Positions 10,948 through 21,792 of a DNA stretch of 64,000 nucleotides are shown in pieces. The stretch comes from Symbiotaphrina buchneri. Lineage: Eukaryota > Ascomycota > Symbiotaphrinales > Symbiotaphrinaceae. Numbering within the stretch: the first letter of the stretch is position 1; the number at the start of each line of letters is the position of its first letter. The DNA lies in assembly GCA_001599915.1 (NCBI GenBank), contig BCIG01000034.1, positions 124,001-188,000 of the forward strand. Reading direction: 5' to 3'. Below the pieces are notes generated by a model. That model saw only the letters and a list, made by a program, of their open reading frames with translations, was not told the origin of the DNA and ran no database searches. Position numbers and translations under genes: made by a program.

Positions 10948-13019
10948 TTAAAGATACTCCGGTGGCACCGTCCTCCGTTCTACTATACCGCGTCTTCGAC
11001 ACCGATCCGCCTTGTCCTCCAGAGCATCATTATCGACGACTTTTGGGCTCTCTGTCCTGTGGTGGTTTCTGATATGATCAAGGACACCAGCTTCCGTTTG
11101 GAAAAGCCGCACAGCGGTTGCGCAGCCGTCTTGGCTGCAAGCGTACTTATACGGATCTCCACTTTCCACTCGTGCGACCTGGATGTAAGAGTGATGATCC
11201 CTCAGATGAGCTCGGACCTGATGGCGGTATGCGAATTTCCTAGGGGTGTTGCTACAAGTGCCTTCGGAACACTCGTAGTGGCAGTCGATTGCAAAGCTCT
11301 CCCACCGCTCTGTCTCTGCTCTTCTACGTCGAATCTTAACCAGTCGCTCCGCTCGAGATCGCAAGGCTTTTTTAACTTCATCTAGGTCAAGGTAACGCTG
11401 CGTTGCTTGCTGAATGTCTTGAAGCGTCAAATATTGATCTTTGTTTTTCCTCCAGTCGTCCAGTCGCATATTCCCCAAGCCTGGTTTTACGCTTAAACGC
11501 GCGTGTTGGACTTTCCTTTGCGCTGCGATCACCTTCACATCCTGGGCGATTCTCTCTGCGTCCGTAGCCAGCTTAATGCTTAGTTGCGCAAGATTTTTGT
11601 ATTTCATTATGCCTTTGGTACCACGCATACTCCGCTCATTGTTCCACGACAGTGCCATCCATGACAGGCGTTTGCGAAAACCGTGTTCTTTCTGTTCCGG
11701 TTCTTTCTGTTCCGGCTCTCCACAGCCGATTGACACAAGAACTCTTTTGCCGCAGTCCGGTTCTAGCCTCGGATGCATTTGTAGAATTTCGAGAAGTGCT
11801 AGATATGCTGGATTGTTTGCCTTCATGCCGCCGTCGAGGAATTCTTTTCCTCCGATTGTGATCGAAGAAAAGTATGTAGGTGCACAACTGGTTGCGCGCG
11901 CCACTTTCCATATCGGTTCCATGTTTGCTGGGCCAAGATTAAGGAAAGGCTCCAGGTCTGCCTCGGCATTCTGTTCCTCAGGTGTTCCTTCCGTTAACAG
12001 GACGGTGTTCCTGGCCAAAGGATTCTCCAGCCGATTTGGATGGGCGTATGACCGAAACCAGTAAGGGCGCCCCTCGCTTACGCCATCGTTACAGATAGAC
12101 ATAACCATGCTGAGAGCTATGTCAGTTGGCTATAACATTCAAGACCATAATGTAGTCATAACTTACGTCCGGCAACGATTTTCGTCGTATTCAAAAGGAA
12201 TCTGCCTCAGCCATTGTTTCAGTTCAAACCGCTCCTGATCTGTCGAGACTGTGGCCTGGTGTCCTTTGACGCCGTTGTGTATGACGTGCAGCATGGCTCT
12301 CTCCATGCGCTTCGCACTGTACTAAGTGTACTTTGACACGCCAGGCACCCATGGAAACAGTGTCCTCTCATGTCCTAATCGAGGTTTCCCGAATACCTTG
12401 TCACCGAACGCTTCGTACTGTTTGAGAGCCTCGTCGACACTCATCTGCAGGCGTCCTAGCATGATAGCGCTTAATCTGCGTAATTGACAGTCTTAGCACG
12501 AGAGCTGGATGATATGTAGGATCCATACCCTCCTGTACTTGTCCCAGCAATATAATCGAAGTAATGGCAGGGCAGGAATATATTATCCTTCACCATGGTC
12601 GCGCTTCCTACCGGACGATGCCACGGGTAGTCCTGGCTCGAAGCCATAAAGTAATCAGGAGACTGTGGCTTGTTTCTGCTGGTTTCGATTTCGCGGATGA
12701 TTTTCATCAACTCCTGGAGGATCAAAAGACTTGAGTAACCTTTGATGCCACCTCCATCTGCACTGGTCAGCTTCGTCCGTAGTCAATTAAAGACCTACCC
12801 ACCGAGAGCAAGCAATGATTTGTCTGCCCAAGGTCCAAAAGCTGCGGAATCTGACGTGTGAAACTTGTCCCGATGACACAATCTCGAATTGTTCGCTCCG
12901 GAGGGAGCATTCCACTGCTGTTGAGGGCTCTCCACCAAGGTCTCCGATGTATTACTCGTGCTGATGATGCGGGCCGGCGGTACCGAATCTGTAAGCGCCT
13001 CCGTGGTGTTGGTAGTCAT
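10948..13019 (-). CDS. Patatin-like phospholipase with two C-terminal zinc fingers; interrupted by an in-frame TAG
   Basis: Four exons (13019-12803, 12757-12529, 12475-12167, 12109-10948). Patatin landmarks occur in order: anion-hole DGGGIKGYSSLLILQELM, nucleophile motif AGTSTGG split by intron 2, then the DGG dyad motif in EFLDGGMKANNPAYLALLEI. These are the Ser/Asp catalytic elements of an acyl hydrolase. The last ~150 residues contain two C-x4-C...H-x4-H modules (near CHYECSEGTCSN...HLRDHH and YACSQDGCATA...HIRNHH), an uncommon fusion. A TAG at 12324-12322 interrupts exon 3 just after VFGKPRLGHERTLFPW, and the frame resumes directly with YSAKRMERAMLHVIHNGVKG. Splicing out 12396-12322 (75 nt, GTATTC donor) would bypass it but would remove conserved residues. 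The start at 13019 is the first ATG in frame; a 5' exon is possible. Related fungal patatins act in membrane lipid cleavage and, when fused to NLRs, in incompatibility. Confidence 0.75.
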
Positions 13020-13077
13020 GATGCCCGCAACTGTGCTTGAATGCAATATAGAAATGCCTGCAATGACTCATACAAAT

Positions 13078-13491
13078 TCATAGAGGAATACCTATTGGCA
13101 GAATGAGTAGCATAGCAAGTCTGTGTGGAGTATCCTCCACCAAAGGCGGTGCAGGATCACAGCCTTGTCCACAATCCATATCACAACATCCAGAGTTGTC
13201 CTCCGGGTGGACGGAGCCGCAGAATTCTGATGACCCCCAGCTGAAGGACAATCCTTGCATCGCTGTATGCGAACCGCAGCATCCAGGTGCCTTCATCGCC
13301 GGCTCCATACAAATGGGCAGGATGCATTGGGGTTTCCTGAGCTGGAATTCCATTGGCTGCTTTAAGCCACGTTCGGTTATCACCTGCAAGAGCGGCCCAG
13401 AACGCACAATATCGGCGATGGGACCTTCCCGAAGTAGTTCCGAGCACCTGAGCTTTGCCCGGCAGTTGTGTTGTGATATTGTCGCCTTCAT
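13078..13491 (-). CDS. Cysteine-rich open frame, perhaps a 5' exon of the patatin gene
   Basis: A 137-codon ATG frame lies just upstream of and co-oriented with the patatin gene. It contains CILPICMEP, CCGSHTAMQ, FCGS and NSGCCDMDCGQGCDP, a spacing of paired cysteines that suggests metal binding. Some fungal patatins carry an N-terminal Cys-rich zinc module, so this could be an upstream exon. The only direct join I find is a 34-nt GTATTC...TTGCAG segment (13076-13043), too short to be a convincing intron although it keeps frame. It may equally be a separate small gene or chance. Confidence 0.3.
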   Translation of the reverse strand: MKATISQHNCRAKLRCSELLREGPIADIVRSGPLLQVITERGLKQPMEFQLRKPQCILPICMEPAMKAPGCCGSHTAMQGLSFSWGSSEFCGSVHPEDNSGCCDMDCGQGCDPAPPLVEDTPHRLAMLLILPIGIPL

Positions 13492-13737
13492 CTGCTTTCA
13501 GATATTTGTTTCAACCAGAACGGCTGATCTGTGTCGCCTTACGCGGCTCAACCCATCCGGCTTTGCCCTGCGATGCACACCAACTTCCCACCCAACAACG
13601 TGGGCACAGCCTCGTTCAATTTTGACATTTAAAAGAATACACATGCTCGTTAAGAACTCTAAACTAGCGTTCAGGGAAAGCAAGGTCAACTTCACGTCAA
13701 CTTCACGGCTCAATCGTGGTGCCCTTCAAAACACGAA

Positions 13738-14289
13738 ATGTCTGTGGCATCTACCTCGCATCTCGGGTCCATCGAGCGCAGGCGGTCTTACGAAAGCCCT
13801 CATAGAAGTAGATATAACCGGCCAAACGGAACATGGCCACCTTCCAGAGCCGAGGCGGGCGCGCTTGACTCCCCACCGATAATCGATCCTATCAGGAAGC
13901 GGAGAACGAACAGCTGGAAACCTTCTCAAGTCGTGGTTTTTGACCCGGTCAGTCACAGTATCTCAAAGCAAAAGCGAGACCAAGCCGAGCGTATGTGTGC
14001 CATCTCACGTGGATATCAGGAAGAAACTGACGGGTCTCTAGTCAGCCATAGCCGCAAAATCTCTCTACCGCATTGGAATAACAAGGTTGATGTTCAGCTC
14101 AACGAAGGCCCTTCAGGCGCCACAACCTACTCTGTTACGGTCAAGCTTGGCAAATTAGGCCTTATTTTCGATATGATGCGGTTCCTCGGTCTGATTCAGG
14201 ACATGTATGTCGTAGGAGGGGCTTCCTCAGTATCGCAGAGGATACGGCTGGGTCTGGACCACTCTCATTCACCTGCAATATCAGTATGA
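13738..14289 (+). CDS. Hypothetical protein, 183 residues
   Basis: A single-exon ATG frame reading away from the patatin gene, starting about 0.7 kb from its ATG. The N-terminal half is Arg/Ser/Pro-rich and probably disordered (SIERRRSYESPHRSRYNRP); the C-terminal half looks folded, with a strand-like TTYSVTVKLGKLGLIF and a hydrophobic MMRFLGLIQDMYVV. No family recognised, no signal peptide. An antisense frame is shorter. Confidence 0.4.
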   Translation: MSVASTSHLGSIERRRSYESPHRSRYNRPNGTWPPSRAEAGALDSPPIIDPIRKRRTNSWKPSQVVVFDPVSHSISKQKRDQAERMCAISRGYQEETDGSLVSHSRKISLPHWNNKVDVQLNEGPSGATTYSVTVKLGKLGLIFDMMRFLGLIQDMYVVGGASSVSQRIRLGLDHSHSPAISV

Positions 14290-14721
14290 TAGTCGGCAGT
14301 CAAGCCGGCAACACAGGACGTCTGCGATGGGCCCTGTCTGGCCAGAAACGCTACTGGTGCTCCTTGGTCATGATAATGATATGTTCTGGCTGTTTTGAAC
14401 AGGGGTTAGGGGTTTACCGGTGAGAATGGCCTCTCAGGGCCAGGAGGGATAGCATAGTCCTTCATCATTTTATTCTTTGTCTGTTCTGTCTGTGTGATGA
14501 TCGCCCCAGCGGCCAAGGCGTGAACGGTGTGACAAATACCCGGCCTTTAGGCCCTTTACAGAATCTGAAATCGAATCGTATACGTCGTCCGTTTATGGCC
14601 TTCCTTTCTGGGTGCGTGATCAAACAATCAAAGCAGTGTAGTAGCAGATAGGCAATCTTGAGCTACGGAGAGTCCTTTGGGCAGCAGTTAATCAGAGCCT
14701 CTGCTCATCGGTCATTAGACT

Positions 14722-15586
14722 ATGCTGTCTGTCACAGACCTGCCCGAAACCGACGGAGAAGAGCACTATCTTCGCTGGCTGATGATACCTCTTCGAATAA
14801 GCCTCAAACAAGCCCAGGCAATCATCCAGGACTTCTGTTTAGTCGGAAAGAGTTCAAGCTATAGCAATACAGCAAAAGAAATTCCACAGTGCTGGTGCGA
14901 GTAGTCCTATGAACGTTCAAAAGAAGTGATTCTAGCTAATCATAGGCCTCTCACGTAGACGTGCTCAAACAGAGGGACAGCTCAAAGGTCTAGCTAAATG
15001 TGACGAGTGTTTTGGGGACGGTAGGTTGGGTTGGGCATCAAGAGAAACGGGCGGGGAGGCGGCATTGTCAAAATGTTCATTGGCCGGACACAGCAAATAG
15101 TCAACCAGTATGCCTTGCTATGCCGCAGAGAATACGCCACTACGAGCCGCTCGGTATGTGCTGGCCAAAGAGGCGGACCAGCTCAGGAATTGGGTAGTTC
15201 TATATCCCCCGTGTACTACTGATTTGAAGCTTTCCTTTCCTATAATTTGTCCTAAGCCCCTACCCACAAAACGAAATTGACTTTCTATCGACGAGCGATA
15301 TATATTAACATATCCACATATGGCGCACGATTTCCAGGTACAGATGCCTATTGAACGAATAGACTGTGTACTTATATATTGCTCGCTCCAGCTCAGGATC
15401 GGCACCCACGTCGTCATACAAAGCAGGAGCGATGGGTCGATTTGGGAAGTTGTGGCTTTGGTTGGCGCCGTCGCGATCTTGAACCATCTTATCAACAAAG
15501 GAGGCAGCCTCCAGAGGACCGACGAGAAGACGGAGGCTCCTATCTCAGACCTGAAGGTCATTGACAACGATACGGATGAGGAGTGA
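14722..15586 (+). CDS. Hypothetical locus, exons uncertain (possible decayed gene)
   Basis: Two protein-like stretches lie on the plus strand: 14722-14904 (MLSVTDLPETDGEEHYLRWL..., ending ...KQAQAIIQDFCLVGKSS) and 15320-15586 (…WEVVALVGAVAILNHLINKG then an acidic tail DLKVIDNDTDEE). The second contains one probable membrane helix. I could not find a splice path through 14905-15319 that keeps an open frame, so these may be the ends of one degraded gene or unrelated. No family recognised. Confidence 0.22.
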
Positions 15587-15995
15587 TGTATCCGATAACG
15601 GTCATACATGAAGTGGACGGGGCCACTGCTCTGCGCGATTCTGAAGCGGGCACAGGATATTGATTTCATACTCAACCCAAGAACATTTTGCAGAGATTCT
15701 GTCAAGACAGCAAATGCTATGTGTGACCCTTTTCGTAGACACCTATCTTATCCAACGGTTCGTCAGTCCTTAGCAGCAAACCTGCCTGGCGGATATGCCC
15801 GCTTCGGCCCGCCGAGAACCTTATATCTTCGCCGAATGTTGACCTCCAACTCCATGACTCACCATAAGTCATCATCTTGATGACTACCTCAAACTCCTGA
15901 TTCACGCCCCGTCTAAAATGATAGTTCTTTCATATACAAGCAACTATCATTGAGCAAGAACCTCCTGGCCTCATCGTTGACCGCTTTCCCTCAAA
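15587..15995. promoter_or_regulatory. Upstream region of the M20 peptidase
   Basis: About 400 bp with no supported coding sequence; contains the promoter and 5' UTR of the M20 gene. No distinctive motif noted. Confidence 0.4.
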
Positions 15996-17267
15996 ATGCC
16001 ATCGGCGAAGGCCGCTCTGCTCGCCGCCATCGAGGCCGACCGAGAAAAGCACATCTCCTTCCTCCAACAATTCTTGCGCGCCCCCTGTCCCAACCCACCA
16101 GGGGACACCCGCGAAGCCGCAGGCGTGATAACATCCTATCTGTCCTCTCACGGCATCACCGCGGAAACGATCGCGCCGGTCGCCGAAAGCCCCAATATCT
16201 GCGCCGACTTCGCGTGCGCGCGGCCGGGCAAGCGCCTCATCCTCAACGGGCACATCGACGTGTTCCCCGCGGGCGACGGGCACGACTGGAAGCGGGACCC
16301 ATGGTCCGGCGATCTCGATGCCGAGGGGTACCTGCATGGCCGCGGCGCCGTCGACATGAAAGCCGGCACGGCGGCCAGCGTCATCGCGTATGCGTACCTG
16401 CACGCGCGGCGGGAGCAGCTGCGCGGCTCGCTGGCGCTGTGCGCGGTCTCGGATGAAGAGACGGGTGGGAAGTGGGGCACGCGCTGGCTGATTGTGAATG
16501 GGCCCGACAGGTGGAAGGCCGACTGCGTGCTGAATGCTGAGCCGAGCAGTCTTTGGAATGTGCGCTTTGCGGAGAAGGGGACGTTGCGCATGACGGTGAC
16601 TGTGAGGACGGTCGGTACACATGGGGCGTTTCTGCATCAGAGTAAAGGCGCGATTCGCACGGCGGCGGAAGTGATTAAGAGGATGGTGCAGGTTGTGGAG
16701 GGCATGGTGCCGGATTTGCCGGATGGGTTGAAGGAGCATCTAAAGAGGAAGGATGTGAGGGATGCGATTGATAAGGCGATGGGAGAGGGTGCAGCGGATA
16801 TCATTGTCAAGCCTACGGTGAATATTGGGACCATCAGGGGTGGACTGAAGGTCAATATGATTCCGGACGAGTGTGTTTTCGAGGCCGACATCAGAATGCC
16901 AATCGGTCTGGTCAGGGAGCAGGTCATGGACAAAGTACACGCGATATTGAAGGATTATCCGGGATCGGACGTGGTGGTTCACGAGGCAGCGAGCAATCCA
17001 GCAAACTCATGTCCCTATAACCATGAGATGGTGGGTATCATTGCGAGGAACGCAGAGAAAGTCACCGGGAACAAGCCTGTTGCAACACCTTCATTAGGCG
17101 CAACGGACTGCAAGCACTACCGATACAACGGCGTCCCGGCGTACATATTTGGAGTATCCCCAGAGACAATGGGGGCGAAGGATGAGCGGGTCAAGGTCGA
17201 GGAGTTTCTGGCCGTCGTGAAAACGCATGTATTGTCGGCATGGGACTACCTGGAGGGAGAACAATGA
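15996..17267 (+). CDS. M20 family metallopeptidase (ArgE/DapE/ACY1-like deacylase)
   Basis: An intronless 423-residue enzyme. Metal ligands of the M20 clan are in place: H86-x-D88 in LNGHIDVFPAG, D120 in GRGAVDMKAG, catalytic and bridging E154/E155 in SDEETGGKWG, and a C-terminal His in TDCKHYRYNG. The inserted dimerisation domain is recognisable by GTHGAFLHQSKGA and NIGTIRGGLKVNMIPDECVF. Such enzymes hydrolyse N-acyl amino acids, dipeptides or carbamoyl amino acids with two zinc ions, usually in the cytosol. GC is clearly higher in the first half (16000-16500) than in flanking DNA, as expected for codon-biased coding. No signal peptide. Substrate unknown. Confidence 0.88.
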   Translation: MPSAKAALLAAIEADREKHISFLQQFLRAPCPNPPGDTREAAGVITSYLSSHGITAETIAPVAESPNICADFACARPGKRLILNGHIDVFPAGDGHDWKRDPWSGDLDAEGYLHGRGAVDMKAGTAASVIAYAYLHARREQLRGSLALCAVSDEETGGKWGTRWLIVNGPDRWKADCVLNAEPSSLWNVRFAEKGTLRMTVTVRTVGTHGAFLHQSKGAIRTAAEVIKRMVQVVEGMVPDLPDGLKEHLKRKDVRDAIDKAMGEGAADIIVKPTVNIGTIRGGLKVNMIPDECVFEADIRMPIGLVREQVMDKVHAILKDYPGSDVVVHEAASNPANSCPYNHEMVGIIARNAEKVTGNKPVATPSLGATDCKHYRYNGVPAYIFGVSPETMGAKDERVKVEEFLAVVKTHVLSAWDYLEGEQ

Positions 17268-17357
17268 TGTGTGTCCCGCTAAAAGCTTATACAGACTAGA
17301 GATAGCCTTTGCGAAAAGCTATGAGATCACATTAGCATGTATATGAATATCATGCGG

Positions 17358-18543
17358 TCAGCATCCAATGTGCGACAGTGGCGTACCTCCTGGGTTCAGG
17401 GCTGTAGCATACATGACAAGAGTGATGGGCAACAGCTTCTCCATGGTGCTTCCCTTTTTCACATTAGGATGCGGAACCTCGCCATCCTTCTCCCACATGG
17501 CGATGATCTTCTGTGCTTCACTCTCCAGGTCACCTCCAGAAGTCTGACAGCGTATTCCAAGACACGTCCCAAATTCCCGGAACGCAAGCCTGTAGCGCGT
17601 GGGCTGATCAAAGTAGCCGTCCACTTCAACGAGTTCTCCTAAACACATATCAGCTCTCCTTCCTTCTCCTTACCGAAGGGCGGCTTCATACGCAAGCACT
17701 GCATGGCTTTCCTGCTCAACGCCTCCGCCCACTCCTCTTCGTCCTGGAACCAATGCGCCGTCCACAGCGTCATGCCCAAATCCAGTGGATCATCGCTCTC
17801 ATAACGCCTCCACTTCGTGTCCAGAATTTTCTTATAATCCGCAACCTCCTCCTGCAGCACATGCTCATCTCCGCTCGTCCGCTGCAGCAACTTACACACC
17901 ACATACCCATCGATCGGGTCCAGGTTGCCCTCGCTGGCCACCAGCGGCCGCGACAGATCCATGCTCATCTTCCAGAACATCCGCGGCCGCGGCGTATCGC
18001 GGTGGTTCATGAACTTGGGGTGAATCGCGCGCATCAGCTCGATCGCGGCGTCGTTGTACCTTGGGTCCCGGCTCGCAAGGCTCATCCGGTTTAAAGCGAA
18101 CATCCAGATCGTTAAGTAGTGATGGTACTGCCCGTCGCTGTCGGGCCCGCTGGCGTCCTCTTTCCCGATCCGTAGGCCCCCGGCGAGCGGGTGGGAGTCG
18201 CTTGCGCCATGGAGTCGTGAGGTGCCGTCGCGAGTGCGGCCGAGGGTGTTGTGGACGGTTGTGATGAGTCGGGATGCGAAGGTTAGGTACCGCGGGTCTG
18301 AGGTCTCCTTGTGCAGGGTGAGAAAGTTGCAAACGCCGAATGCATCTTATCTGCTTTTAGTACAGCTGGTTCTGCAGAATGCGGGAGGCGAGTCATCTTC
18401 ATACCTGTCCATAGATACCGCCCCCGGTGCCCCTCGAGCATGGGCGGCGGCGTCCAGCTGCTGGGGTCTTGGACTGAACCAAACTTTCCGTAGACATTCT
18501 GCATCGCTTCTTTGAAATTGGCCATCCATCCTGGAGATGCCAT
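17358..18543 (-). CDS. Six-hairpin glycosidase-like protein of unknown function
   Basis: Three exons (18543-18405, 18345-17692, 17638-17358) give about 358 residues. Motifs: GHRGRYLWTDAFGVCNFL, DPRYLTFASRLI, DSDGQYHHYLTIWMFALNRM, DLGMTLWTAHWFQDEEEWA. The repeated helical hairpins with Trp/Tyr-rich turns recall (alpha/alpha)6-barrel proteins, but no catalytic acid pair can be assigned with certainty. The second intron could instead be a 35-nt GTAAGG...TTTAG segment, adding six residues. The 3' end could also be spliced once more (donor near 17390, acceptor near 17315), ending at 17296. No signal peptide, so cytosolic. It converges on the M20 peptidase with a gap of only 90 bp. Confidence 0.7.
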
Positions 18544-19180
18544 GATGAACGTGCGCGCTACGTCCCGCGTACTTGCTGTTTGCTGACGGTAGTGGTACGG
18601 ACGGAATACTGGCCGATAAAGGCAGCGGGTGAAGATGGCCAGATCGGATGTAACAGTTGTTTTACAACTATTTTTGAGTCAGTGGGTCTTGAAGTGATCA
18701 TCTCATCTCTTATGGCTAATGACCGATTGCTTTGATTGCTCTGATTCCAGCACTGCATCACACATTGTTTGGGCTTAGTTCAGCTTGACATCATAGCTAA
18801 AGCGAGAAGCTTCCCCACACTGCTATCGGCCCTCCACTCGTATCAAGTTTCCACCCACGGACACTGCGTTTCAGAACACGCAGTGGATTGCACTTATAGA
18901 CACCAGTTTGGGCACTCTTGCCATCCGACGGATAGGAGTTGTTCTGTCTGGGGCAGAGGGGAGTTGCTGTGTATATGATTTAGGGGCGTCTCCTCATAAC
19001 ACCTAAAACCTAGACATTTCCACAGTAAAAGAGCTGAAATGGTCTTGATCACAGGGTTCAGGACCGAGTTGAGTCAGCGCTGATCTCTAGCAGTCAATAG
19101 ACTAGTATCTGCATCCGACTTCAGAACTCTAACACACTCAATATCAGATTTCTCTTTCGTCTTTCTGTTATACTAGGGTC
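18544..19180. other. Gene-free stretch
   Basis: About 640 bp containing the promoter of the six-hairpin-like gene and the 3' flank of the protease pseudogene. No coding signal or repeat seen. Confidence 0.5.
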
Positions 19181-20602
19181 TCAGGAGAACTCTCTCGCGG
19201 CAAACGGCAATTCATTTGCGCCAACATCAAACACGACCAGCACGTTTTTCATAAAACTGTCACCCAAGATATACGGCCCCTCCCGCCATCTTGGATGGCC
19301 GTATAACAAAGGTTATTGCCGATACCACCATCATACAGCATATCGACCGAGTTGACATAGAACACCTGGCCGCCAATCTCGACTCCAAACTCGGGCACCC
19401 TGGCATTACAGGACGTCACAACCCCTCCGACCGCTGAGTCGAATGTCGCGGGTGGGTTGTATAACTGTACGATCGCGTCCGCCATGCCCGTCGGGAGGTA
19501 GATGAGCGTGGTGCCCGAGTCCACGACGACCTGAAACTGGCTGGAATTGGTCGGTCGCTGGAACGGATTCGGCCAGTTGCCCACGCTGTAGATCGTGCGG
19601 TAGTTGTCCGTGTAGATGAAGGCAGTGGGCGTGAGGGCGTAGAAGTTCATGAACGGGCCCAATTCCGGCACGTATAGCTCCAAGATCTGGATGGGCGTGC
19701 TAGCGAAGTTGGGGTTCAACGAGACGGGCGGCAGACCCCCGAGCGCAAGGTAGCCGCCGGGTCCAGTGGCGTTAGGCCCGGTGGGTCGCTCAATGGCCAT
19801 GCTGAAAACGGGCGGCACGATGCGGTCCTCGTACATGCTGGTGAAGAGGGGGTTGTACTTCACCGCCGTGGCTTGGCTGTCGAGCGTCGGGTCTGTGCCT
19901 TGGAACGCGCTCGTGAGTGCAGGATATGCAAGGCCCATGAGACCGCTGGAGATGCCATCGCCGAAACCGACCCATGCCGCTTCCGTGACGAGGGCGATCT
20001 CTTGCTTTGGGACAGTGATGCCGGCAAAGGGTAACGGAATCATAGCCCATGATGCCAGTAAGGAATGAACCCTCCCCATAGGTGATGTTGAAGTTTTCGT
20101 CCGGGATCTGGGTGAAGAACCCATTCTTGGGGAAAGGTTGCCCGAAGTCGCATGCGGTCTCCGGCGCAAGAGAGCCATCGACGGGGTTGGCGCACTGATA
20201 GCCCTCCTGCACAAGCCAGGTATCAGAACTTCCAGTGTCGACAGAAACAAAGTAAGGCGCACCGCCCACTTCAATCTGCGTGATAGATTCGGCGCCGAGC
20301 TCGGCAGGCTGCAGCGGAGATAGGCCGTAGACACCATTGGATTGGTCTCCGTTCTGAATGGCGCGTAGGTATCTGATGGTACGTGTTCTGGATTGACGTG
20401 TCAGGGTAAAGTAGTGAGTGGTCACAGTGTCAGGAGAGGCGGCCTGGAAGCTAGGAGGAGTGTAGCCGGAGAGCTGGAAGCCTCTCTTGCTAGACGTTCG
20501 GGCATCGAGAGAGCGTGCGGAAACTCGGCCAGTCACGGCATCACCGATAGTCAGTGTCAACGTAAGGAAGAACAGCAATTGTCTCAAAGACTGATCTGAC
20601 AT
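19181..20602 (-). pseudogene. Pepsin-like aspartic protease, frame broken twice
   Basis: A secreted A1-family protease by its signal peptide (MSDQSLRQLLFFLTLTLTIG), propeptide, first catalytic motif SVDTGSSDTW and second catalytic motif VVDSGTTLIYLP. Between them are typical substrate-flap and fold segments (FNITYGEGSFLTGIMGYDSV, SGLMGLAYPALTS, GGYLALGGLP). Two frame changes are visible. The first is near 20,026-20,029, where frame 1 loses homology after GYDSV and homology resumes in another frame with AGITVPKQEI. The second is near 19,275, after AIQDGGRG, where the C-terminal block YILGDSFMKNVLVVFDVGA continues in a third frame to a stop at 19,183-19,181. Both lie in short T- or G/C-runs, so consensus error is possible. 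As read, no full-length enzyme is encoded. Confidence 0.8.
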
Positions 20603-21792
20603 GGTGACAATTAGGAATTTGCACTGAAGCTTGACAGTGTGCTCTTGGCCTCAAAGAGGTTGGGATGTGGATAAAGCAAAACGTGGTGCGAATACTCCCT
20701 TTAAGTAGACATTAGCTAGCATGGATGTCCCACTGCCGGCCTGAAAGCTCACTATGGTCCCTAATCCTGGAAGCAAACAAACACAAACTGGCAACAGACG
20801 CCCGTGAACTGTGGCGACGTAACGGCTCTCGTGCGATCTTCGGCTCAGGGGCACAAATATTTTCAAGGAGATGCCGACCGGGGATACAAGAAAACGCCAT
20901 CCGGGGATACAAGCTCTGCTGCTCTTTGGTGGCCTGATGACCTTGCATCGTTAGCGGCGGCCGCGGGTAGCAGAGTGACAATGTGGTAGGTGCCACCGTC
21001 ATACCTGTTGTCGCTCAAGCCGATCACATCGGCAAGTTACTCGCACGTCGGAGGAGAGCGGAGGCCGAGAGGCCTGTCACCGTCCCGTGTCTTACTCTGC
21101 ATCGTGAGATGCTGCCGTTGATCGTGTCCCGTGGGAGGAAACATCCACCATCATATAGTGTATCAGAGCATGGTGTATCATATCTCTGTGCGAGCCTTTG
21201 ACCGATTCTTTCTTGTGTCCGATGGAACCATTGACTTGTTTGCTTCCAATTGGTGACGAACATGAACCGTGTGGGCTGTACGCTGACGATGCCCAGGTGC
21301 AAGGATCACTGACAGGATCACAATGGATGGATGGCTCGTAATACAATCTGGCACGCTTGCTGGTGCAACAGTGTAGCGGAGATTGTGGCACCACGATCTC
21401 GCAGATGACCGTTTCAGATCTCTTTCGGCCGGGATTACTTTTTGAAAGAGGGGCGCAGCCCCTCATGCATGCCGAGAGTTGACTTTGCTATACGACATGC
21501 TGACATGAACGGGCACCATCGATCGAGAGCTATGCGGTGCGGGTTTCCGCAAAGTAAATCTTGTTCAGTTGACGAGATGCTTCTTTTGGATGGCAAGTGC
21601 TACGGCAATTGGTTCACGCGGTGTGGCTGATGCTAGCTGGTCAACCGGAGATACTCGGCGGCGGGCCGGCGGCGGTCAGCATCCTAGGCCCTACCTACCA
21701 GTCTCCAACCTTATGACCATAAATCCCCGAACAGCACCTCTCATCCATATTTTTAAGCAGAATTGAAGAATTCCGCCATCGAGGCTGCAACG
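20603..21792. other. Gene-free stretch
   Basis: About 1.2 kb between two divergently transcribed loci (aspartic protease and ABM gene). Small open frames only. No element or RNA gene recognised. Confidence 0.5.

Noticed and set aside
13103-13882. 259-codon plus-strand frame overlapping the Cys-rich frame and the hypothetical gene
   Set aside because: Composition is erratic, it overlaps better candidates on both sides, and it shows no motif.
15118-15705. 195-codon minus-strand frame
   Set aside because: Antisense to the more protein-like 15320-15586 frame; Ser/Ile-rich pattern typical of a shadow frame.
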